Below are positions 5,180 to 9,955 of a stretch of DNA of 9,955 nucleotides, one piece after another. The DNA comes from Elusimicrobiota bacterium (lineage in GTDB: Bacteria; Elusimicrobiota; Elusimicrobia; JACQJN01), in contig JACQJN010000066.1 of the NCBI GenBank assembly GCA_016205085.1, positions 1 through 9,955 of the forward strand. The letters run 5' to 3'. Under the pieces are notes generated by a model, which made no database searches, was not told the origin of the DNA, and saw only the letters and a list, made by a program, of their open reading frames with translations. A program made the position numbers and the translations under genes. Positions within the stretch are counted from its first letter, which is position 1. Each line of letters opens with the position of its first letter.

Positions 5180-5767
5180 ATGAGTCGTATTGGCAGAACT
5201 CCTGTTGCCATTCCACCCCAGGTTAAGGTGGAGGTGGTGTCTGAACGAGTGCATGTGAAAGGACCCCTGGGCGAGATGTCGATGTCTCTACCCGGCTCTC
5301 TGGCGTTTGAACTAAAAGACGGCAAAATTTTTCTTTCCCTGCGGCAGAAAGAGATACAAAGACAGGACAAGGCCATTTATGGAACTACCCGGGCGCGCCT
5401 AGCGAATCTGGTCAAGGGTGTTCAGGAAGCTTTTTCAAAAGTGCTGGAAATCCAGGGGTTGGGATTCAAGGCTTCCCTGGAAGGCAGTGACAAGCTTTCC
5501 CTTAGCATCGGGTACGCCCGCCCGGTGATTTTTCAGATTCCCACGGGAGTCAAACTCCAGGTAGATCCTAAACAAACGGTAATCACCATTTCGGGATCTG
5601 ACAAGGATTTGGTGGGAGAAACGGCGGCTCGTATTCGCCGGATTCGGTGTCCGGAACCTTATAAGGGAACGGGAATCCGCTATCGCGGAGAACATATCAC
5701 ACGCAAAGCTGGTAAAACGGCGGCGGGAGCAGTGGGAGCTGGAGCTGGAGGCGGCGCCAAGAAATAA
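5180..5767 (+). CDS. rplF: 50S ribosomal protein L6
   Basis: L6 binds 23S rRNA near the sarcin-ricin loop, close to the factor-binding site. The 195-residue product starts MSRIGRTPVAIPPQVKV and has two repeated L6 folds: VKGPLGEM (27-33) in the first, and GYARPVIFQIPTGV (111-124) in the second. The family signature is CPEPYKGTGIRYRGEHI at about 157-173. The usual Pro before PEPYKG is Cys and the usual PYKGKGI reads PYKGTGI. After GKTA the protein ends in an Ala/Gly-rich tail (about 180-195), beyond the common 177-180 residue length. The ATG lies 1 nt after the rpsH stop; Shine-Dalgarno pairing is limited to AGG at 5168-5170. Confidence 0.98.
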   Translation: MSRIGRTPVAIPPQVKVEVVSERVHVKGPLGEMSMSLPGSLAFELKDGKIFLSLRQKEIQRQDKAIYGTTRARLANLVKGVQEAFSKVLEIQGLGFKASLEGSDKLSLSIGYARPVIFQIPTGVKLQVDPKQTVITISGSDKDLVGETAARIRRIRCPEPYKGTGIRYRGEHITRKAGKTAAGAVGAGAGGGAKK

Positions 5768-6130
5768 ATGAAACCCAAATCGGAGCGGTACGAATATCGT
5801 CGGGAACGTGTTAAAAGGTATCGGAGGAAAGCCTCTTCAAATCGACCTCGCCTATCGGTGTATCGGAGTCTAAAGCACTTGTATGCGCAGGTGGTGGATG
5901 ATCGTCGGGGCTCCACCCTGGTATTCGCGTCCAGTCAATCCAAAGAGCTCAAGGGAAAGTTAAAGTCGGGAAAAAATTTGGAAGCGGCGAAGTTGGTGGG
6001 GGAGATGGTTGCCAAAAAGGCTTTGGCCAAAGGGATCAAACAGGTTTGTTTTGACCGGGGGGGTAGGGTTTACCATGGCAGGGTTAAGGCCCTGGCCGAG
6101 GGTGCCCGGCAGGCAGGATTGGAATTTTAA
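5768..6130 (+). CDS. rplR: 50S ribosomal protein L18
   Basis: L18 binds 5S rRNA in the central protuberance together with L5. The 120-residue product has the basic N-terminus (YEYRRERVKRYRRK), RPRLSVYRSLKHLYAQVVDD at 26-45, and the C-terminal signature FDRGGRVYHGRVKALAEGAR at about 95-114, ending GLEF. Length is typical. The ATG directly abuts the rplF TAA, and its TAA overlaps the rpsE ATG by one base (TAATG), so translation is probably coupled on both sides. Confidence 0.98.
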   Translation: MKPKSERYEYRRERVKRYRRKASSNRPRLSVYRSLKHLYAQVVDDRRGSTLVFASSQSKELKGKLKSGKNLEAAKLVGEMVAKKALAKGIKQVCFDRGGRVYHGRVKALAEGARQAGLEF

Positions 6131-6696
6131 TGGTTAAGATGACAGAAGGTGCTCCTTCGGAGGAAGAGGTTATCCCCGTTGTAGAAGAGCCGATAGAGGA
6201 ATTGGCTGTTCCTCCGGCTGTGGTTACGCCGGAATCCGCTAATCTCAGGGAAACGGTGGTTCTCATCAATCGGGTGACCAAAGTAGTCAAGGGAGGCAAG
6301 AGGTTTTCTTTCAGCAGTCTGGTGGTGGTTGGAGATGGGCAAGGCCGCGTGGGAGTAGCTCTTGGGAAAGCAAAAGAGGTCCAGGCGGCCATTCAAAAGG
6401 CTTCTGCTCGAGCTAAAAAAAACATGATTCAGTTTCCGTTGGTTCAGGAAACCATCCCGCATGAAGTGATCGGCACTTTTGGCTCAGGCAAGGTGTGGAT
6501 GAAACCCGCAGCTCCCGGAAGCGGTGTCATCGCGGGGGGTGGGGTGCGAGCCGTGGTGGAAATGGCGGGGGTCAAAAATATCTTGACCAAAAGCCTAGGC
6601 AGTTCGAATCCATTTAATATGGTTTACGCTACTATTGAGGCTTTGAAGCTTTTGAAGACGAAAGAGGAAATTCTTAAATTGCGGGGCAAATCATGA
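6130..6696 (+). CDS. rpsE: 30S ribosomal protein S5
   Basis: S5 lies at the back of the 30S subunit and lines the mRNA entry channel; mutations in the family affect accuracy and spectinomycin response. The 188-residue product has a conserved core from about residue 40: ETVVLINRVTKVVKGGKRFS, LVVVGDGQGRVGVALGKAKEV, the IPHEVIGTFGSGKVWMKPA segment, and the C-terminal GSGVIAGGGVRAVVEMAG then SLGSSNPFNMVYA. The first 39 residues are an acidic, Pro/Val/Glu-rich extension, longer than in E. coli. The ATG at 6130 overlaps the rplR stop; a second ATG at 6139 (residue 4) would shorten it only slightly. The stop overlaps rplO by 4 nt, leaving no space for rpmD. Confidence 0.98.
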   Translation: MVKMTEGAPSEEEVIPVVEEPIEELAVPPAVVTPESANLRETVVLINRVTKVVKGGKRFSFSSLVVVGDGQGRVGVALGKAKEVQAAIQKASARAKKNMIQFPLVQETIPHEVIGTFGSGKVWMKPAAPGSGVIAGGGVRAVVEMAGVKNILTKSLGSSNPFNMVYATIEALKLLKTKEEILKLRGKS

Positions 6697-7139
6697 GCGT
6701 GGTTTTGCATAAGCTTTCCCCAACGCCTGGATCCCGCAAGCGGTCTAAGAGGATCGGCTGTGGAGAGGGTTCCGGGCATGGGGGTTCGGCTACTCGTGGG
6801 ATGAAGGGGCAGCGTTCCCGTTCCGGGGATGGCAAGATGATTGGATTCGAAGGCGGGCAGATGCCCCTGCTGCGCAGGATCCCCAAACAAGGTTTCACTA
6901 ATATTTTTTCTAAAGAATATGAGATCCTAAACGTAAAGGATTTGGAAAAATCATTTAAGACGGGAGAGACGGTCCTGATTGAGAATCTTAAGCAACGAGG
7001 ACTCGTTCGGGATGGGAGACGGGTTAAAATTTTGGGGGGTGGCCAGTTGGGTAAAGCCTTAAATGTCACTGTGCATGCTTTTTCTCAAAGTGCCAAGGCC
7101 TGTATTGAAAAAGCCGGCGGCAAGGCAACCGTCTTATGA
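6693..7139 (+). CDS. rplO: 50S ribosomal protein L15
   Basis: L15 is a 23S rRNA-binding protein with a long extended basic N-terminus that threads into the 50S core. The 148-residue product has LHKLSPTPGSRKRSKRIGCG then GSGHGGSATRGMKGQRSRSG (about 27-45), GFEGGQMPLLRRIPKQGF at 51-68, and the C-terminal globular part VKILGGGQLGKALNVTVHAFSQSA. Length is typical. It begins with an ATGA overlap with rpsE and ends with an ATGA overlap with secY. Confidence 0.98.
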   Translation: MSVVLHKLSPTPGSRKRSKRIGCGEGSGHGGSATRGMKGQRSRSGDGKMIGFEGGQMPLLRRIPKQGFTNIFSKEYEILNVKDLEKSFKTGETVLIENLKQRGLVRDGRRVKILGGGQLGKALNVTVHAFSQSAKACIEKAGGKATVL

Positions 7140-8467
7140 TTCAATCTTTTGGAGATATTTTTAAGATTGAGGATTTGAGAAAAAGGGTTCTCTTCACTCT
7201 GGGCTGCCTGGCGGTATATAGGATTGGAGCCGCCATCCCCATCCCCGGAGTCAATTCGGAGGCCATCCGAGCTCTCTTCGAATCTCATCGCAATAGCCTG
7301 ATTGGATTTCTGGATATATTTTCAGGGGGAGCGCTGGGTAGATTTTCCATCTTTGCGATGGGGGTGATTCCCTATATCAACGCTTCCATCATCATGAGCC
7401 TTCTTCAAGGCGCGCATGTACTTCCCTATCTGGACCGTTTAGCCAAGGAAGGAGAGTTAGGCCGAAGGAAGATCAACCAATATAGCCGATACCTGACTCT
7501 TTTCCTGGCTTCTTTCCAATCCTTTGGATTGACTTTAGCCATCTCCAAAATGCCGACTCCGGGCAATATCCCGGTGGTAAACAATCCGACGGTCGGTTAC
7601 TATATCCTGACAGTTTTGACTTTGACCACGGGCACTATTTTTGTGATGTGGTTGGGTGAACAGATGACGGAAAGGGGGGTCGGCAACGGAATTTCCCTCA
7701 TCATTTTTGCGGGTATCGTGGATCGATTGCCCAGCGCTGTGATGGGGATGATTGATCTTTTGCGTCATGAACAGACGACGCTTGTCCAGGCGTTGTTTCT
7801 GCTGGCTTTGGCGTTGGTGGTGATGGCTTGCGTGGTATGGGTGGAGACGGCTCAAAGAAAGATTCCGGTGCAATATGCCAAAAGAGTGGTGGGACGGCGT
7901 ATGTACGGAGGGGCTTCTACCTTTTTGCCTCTCAAGGTGGATCAATCGGGCGTTATTGCGGTCATCTTTGCGGTATCGCTTTTAGCGGTTCCGGTCACGG
8001 TCATTCAGTTCAACCCCTCTCATCCCTGGTCCCAGAAACTTTTGAATTTCTGGTCGAGCGGGAACTGGATGTATGAGTTGCTTTATATGGCCTTAATCAT
8101 TTTCTTCTGCTACTTTTACAACTCGGTTTCGATTAACCCTAATGATTTGGCCGAGAACATGAAAAAATGGGGAGGATTTGTCCCCGGCATCCGTCCTGGC
8201 GAGCCAACCGCTCAGTATATTCAATGGGTATTGGAAAGGATTACATTGGGAGGGGCTCTCTTCGTGGCCCTGCTGGCGGTTCTTCCGGATGTGCTGCGAC
8301 AATCTTTTAATGCACCGTTCTTTTTCGGCGGAACCGCCCTTCTCATAGTGGTGGGCGTAGCTTTGGATACGGTAGGACAGTTGGAGGCGCACCTCATTAT
8401 GCGCCATTATGAAGGTTTTTTAAAGAAGGGACAGATTAAAGGGCGCTGGTTCAACGTGGGAACATGA
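7136..8467 (+). CDS. secY: Protein translocase channel subunit SecY
   Basis: SecY forms the membrane channel of the general secretion pathway with SecE and SecG, driven by SecA or the translating ribosome. The 443-residue product has ten hydrophobic segments, at roughly 18-35, 70-90, 118-138, 153-173, 184-204, 216-236, 272-292, 315-332, 368-386 and 396-415. Family motifs are IPIPGVN (34-40), the plug region FSGGALGRFSIFAMGVIPYI (62-81), MWLGEQMTERGVGNGIS (171-187), the cytoplasmic loop RKIPVQYAKRV (241-251), and the ribosome/SecA-contacting loop FVPGIRPGEPTAQYI (348-362). It starts with a 4-nt overlap with rplO and ends with a 4-nt overlap with adk. No signs of truncation. Confidence 0.98.
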   Translation: MIQSFGDIFKIEDLRKRVLFTLGCLAVYRIGAAIPIPGVNSEAIRALFESHRNSLIGFLDIFSGGALGRFSIFAMGVIPYINASIIMSLLQGAHVLPYLDRLAKEGELGRRKINQYSRYLTLFLASFQSFGLTLAISKMPTPGNIPVVNNPTVGYYILTVLTLTTGTIFVMWLGEQMTERGVGNGISLIIFAGIVDRLPSAVMGMIDLLRHEQTTLVQALFLLALALVVMACVVWVETAQRKIPVQYAKRVVGRRMYGGASTFLPLKVDQSGVIAVIFAVSLLAVPVTVIQFNPSHPWSQKLLNFWSSGNWMYELLYMALIIFFCYFYNSVSINPNDLAENMKKWGGFVPGIRPGEPTAQYIQWVLERITLGGALFVALLAVLPDVLRQSFNAPFFFGGTALLIVVGVALDTVGQLEAHLIMRHYEGFLKKGQIKGRWFNVGT

Positions 8468-9123
8468 ATATCATCTTGCTGGGTTGTCCAGGAGCGGGGA
8501 AGGGAACCCAATCAAAAATTTTGACCTCACGGTATCAGATAACCCATATATCCACTGGGGACATTTTCAGGGAAGAGATGGCTCACTCTACAGAAATGGG
8601 AAAGAAAGTGAGCCAATATGTCAAATCGGGGAGATTGGTTCCGGATGCCTTGGTGAGTGAGGTGGTGGCTTCTCGGCTTCAAAATTGTTCCAAAGGGTTC
8701 CTTTTGGATGGATTCCCCAGAACATTAGAGCAGGCTCAGGTCTTAGATGCCTTCTTATCTAAGTCCAACCAGACTATTGATGTGGTCGTTTACTTGAATT
8801 TAAAGGAAGAAGAGGTGATTCGAAGGTTGTCAGCGCGCCGTCAATGTTCAGGATGTGGGGAAGTGTATAATTTAGAGACGCGGATTCCTAGAGTCCCGGA
8901 TACCTGTGATTCCTGCGGGGGTAAACTCACTCAGCGGGAGGATGATATGCCGGAAACCATTAAGAAAAGGTTAATGGTGTATGCGGACCTAACCGATCCC
9001 TTGGTGGCTTATTATAAGGTGAACCAGGTGTTCTATGAAGTGGATGCGGCAGACCCTCCCGAGGAGGTGTCCGCTTCTATCTCTAAGATTATCGACGAAA
9101 TGGCCGCGAAGGCAAAGAGTTGA
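8464..9123 (+). CDS. adk: Adenylate kinase, zinc-lid long form
   Basis: This cytoplasmic enzyme catalyses ATP + AMP = 2 ADP. The 219-residue product has the P-loop GCPGAGKGTQ at 7-16, the AMP-binding segment STGDIFREEM (30-39, with R36), the DGFPRT motif (82-87, R86) and the long lid of bacterial Adk. The lid has four cysteines, C128, C131, C148 and C151 (CSGC, CDSC), the structural zinc site found in many non-enteric bacteria. QREDD (157-161) and KKRL (R169) supply conserved lid/core residues. It overlaps secY by 4 nt and map by one base (TGATG). Clustering with secY and map is common in Gram-positives and many other phyla. Confidence 0.98.
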   Translation: MNIILLGCPGAGKGTQSKILTSRYQITHISTGDIFREEMAHSTEMGKKVSQYVKSGRLVPDALVSEVVASRLQNCSKGFLLDGFPRTLEQAQVLDAFLSKSNQTIDVVVYLNLKEEEVIRRLSARRQCSGCGEVYNLETRIPRVPDTCDSCGGKLTQREDDMPETIKKRLMVYADLTDPLVAYYKVNQVFYEVDAADPPEEVSASISKIIDEMAAKAKS

Positions 9124-9893
9124 TGCCGATGACCACCGCTGCGATTGATTTAAAAAGCTTCCAAGAGATAGGATGGATGCGAGAGGCGGGGCGCGTGGTG
9201 GCGGAGGTTTTGAATCTGTTGGCGGGGATGACCAAAGCGGGAATCAGTACCGAAGATTTGGACCGAACAGCCCGTTCTGAAATATTAAAACGCAAAGCCA
9301 AGCCCGCTTTTTTGAATTACCGGGGTTATCCCTGTACTCTCTGTGTTTCGGTGAATGAGGAAGTGGTGCATGGGATTCCCCGTTCGGGGAAGGTGTTGGC
9401 AAAGGGAGATATCGTCAGTTTGGATTTGGGAGCGGTGGTAAAAGGATTCTATGCGGATGCGGCTGTCACGGTGGGTGTGGATTCTATTTCCGAGGATTCA
9501 GCGCGACTGATAGAGGTGACGCGTAAAGCCCTCTTTTTGGGAACGGCCCAAGTCAAGCCGGAGAATCGTGTGGGAGACATTTCCAATGCTGTCCAGACAT
9601 GGGTAGAATCGCAGGGGATGTCCGTTGTCCGCGAGTTTGTTGGTCATGGAATTGGTCGGAATTTGCATGAGGAACCGCCTGTTCATAATTATGGCCGATC
9701 TGGAACAGGTCCTCGATTACAGACGGGAATGGTGATAGCTATTGAACCGATGGTGAGTCTGGGAGGTCCCGAGGTTCGAGTTTTGGAGGATGGATGGACA
9801 GCGGTTACTCAGGATGGGAGTCGCTCGGCACATTTTGAACACACGATTGCTGTCACCAAGGAGGGGCACGAGGTTTTGACCTCGATCGCGTGA
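9123..9893 (+). CDS. map: Type I methionine aminopeptidase
   Basis: This metalloenzyme removes the initiator Met from nascent proteins. The product is 256 residues from the ATG at 9123. The five metal ligands of the family are visible: D101 (SLDLG), D112 (YADAA), H175 (GHGIGR), E208 (IEPM) and E239 (FEHT). The substrate-contact His residues H83 (VVHGIP) and H182 (LHEEP) are also present. It is the short form without an N-terminal zinc-finger extension. An in-frame TTG at 9120 would add one residue. I prefer the ATG, which overlaps the adk TGA by one base and has GAAGG at 9108-9112 with 10-nt spacing. A further ATG at 9129 is also possible. Confidence 0.97.
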   Translation: MPMTTAAIDLKSFQEIGWMREAGRVVAEVLNLLAGMTKAGISTEDLDRTARSEILKRKAKPAFLNYRGYPCTLCVSVNEEVVHGIPRSGKVLAKGDIVSLDLGAVVKGFYADAAVTVGVDSISEDSARLIEVTRKALFLGTAQVKPENRVGDISNAVQTWVESQGMSVVREFVGHGIGRNLHEEPPVHNYGRSGTGPRLQTGMVIAIEPMVSLGGPEVRVLEDGWTAVTQDGSRSAHFEHTIAVTKEGHEVLTSIA

Positions 9894-9955
9894 GCAACAA
9901 CGACAAAATTGAATTGGAGGGAATCATTAAGGAGGCGCTTCCCAATGCCATGTTC
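9890..9955 (+). CDS. infA: Translation initiation factor IF-1, 5' end only
   Basis: The first 22 codons are present before the window ends. They read MSNNDKIELEGIIKEALPNAMF from a GTG that overlaps the map stop as GTGA. The pattern I-E-x-EG-x-x-x-EALPNAMF is the characteristic N-terminal strand of the IF-1 OB fold. IF-1 binds the A site of the 30S subunit during initiation. Position after map is the usual order in clusters of this type. The Shine-Dalgarno is weak, so coupling to map is likely. An ATG downstream (9949) falls inside the conserved core and is not a start. Confidence 0.93.
   Translation, partial: MSNNDKIELEGIIKEALPNAMF

Noticed and set aside
7535..7945. Minus-strand ORF of 136 codons within secY
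   Set aside because: Antisense to SecY membrane segments; His/Ser-rich translation typical of a shadow frame.
9120..9122. TTG at 9120 as the map start
   Set aside because: It adds only one residue; the ATG at 9123 forms the common TGATG overlap and has acceptable Shine-Dalgarno spacing.

Overview
This window is a stretch of a bacterial ribosomal-protein supercluster in which the S10 and spc operons are joined without an obvious break. All genes are on the + strand and read in order: rplW (3' end only), rplB, rpsS, rplV, rpsC, rplP, rpmC, rpsQ, rplN, rplX, rplE, rpsN, rpsH, rplF, rplR, rpsE, rplO, secY, adk, map, infA (5' end only). Nineteen genes are complete. Packing is extremely tight: junctions are ATGA/GTGA overlaps, TAATG/TGATG overlaps or gaps of a few bases, so the genes are almost certainly co-transcribed and translationally coupled. 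No stretch over 300 bases lacks a gene. The longest non-coding gap is the 93 bases between rplE and rpsN.

Organism: clearly a bacterium. The secY-adk-map-infA order, the zinc-type S14 (four Cys), the Cys4 L24 and the Cys4-lid adenylate kinase fit many non-proteobacterial phyla. rpmD (L30) is absent: rpsE and rplO overlap by 4 nt where it would normally lie. The L2 active loop (DHPSGGGRGR in place of the common DHPHGGGEGR) and its long C-terminus remind me of Verrucomicrobia-like, PVC or neighbouring candidate lineages, but this is a weak impression from memory.

Layout: 1-3215 carries the S10-type part (L23, L2, S19, L22, S3, L16, L29, S17). 3235-7139 carries the spc-type part (L14, L24, L5, S14, S8, L6, L18, S5, L15). 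7136-9955 carries the protein-export channel SecY, adenylate kinase, methionine aminopeptidase and the start of IF1. Together the cluster builds both ribosomal subunits, inserts and exports nascent proteins, trims their initiator Met, balances adenylates and supports initiation.

The one non-routine structure is in the rplE-rpsN gap. Five GAGTTYA-like heptads starting inside the rplE stop codon face five AACTCGC-like heptads. They form an imperfect 32-bp inverted repeat with a 21-nt loop. The loop holds a Shine-Dalgarno-like AAAGGA and an ATG that opens a 14-codon ORF ending one base before the rpsN start. It may be a dispersed intergenic repeat, a translational control element for S14, or both. 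Other points of note are a 41-nt rpsC/rplP overlap, low-complexity tails on S3, S5 and L6, and GTG starts for rpsC, rplN and infA.
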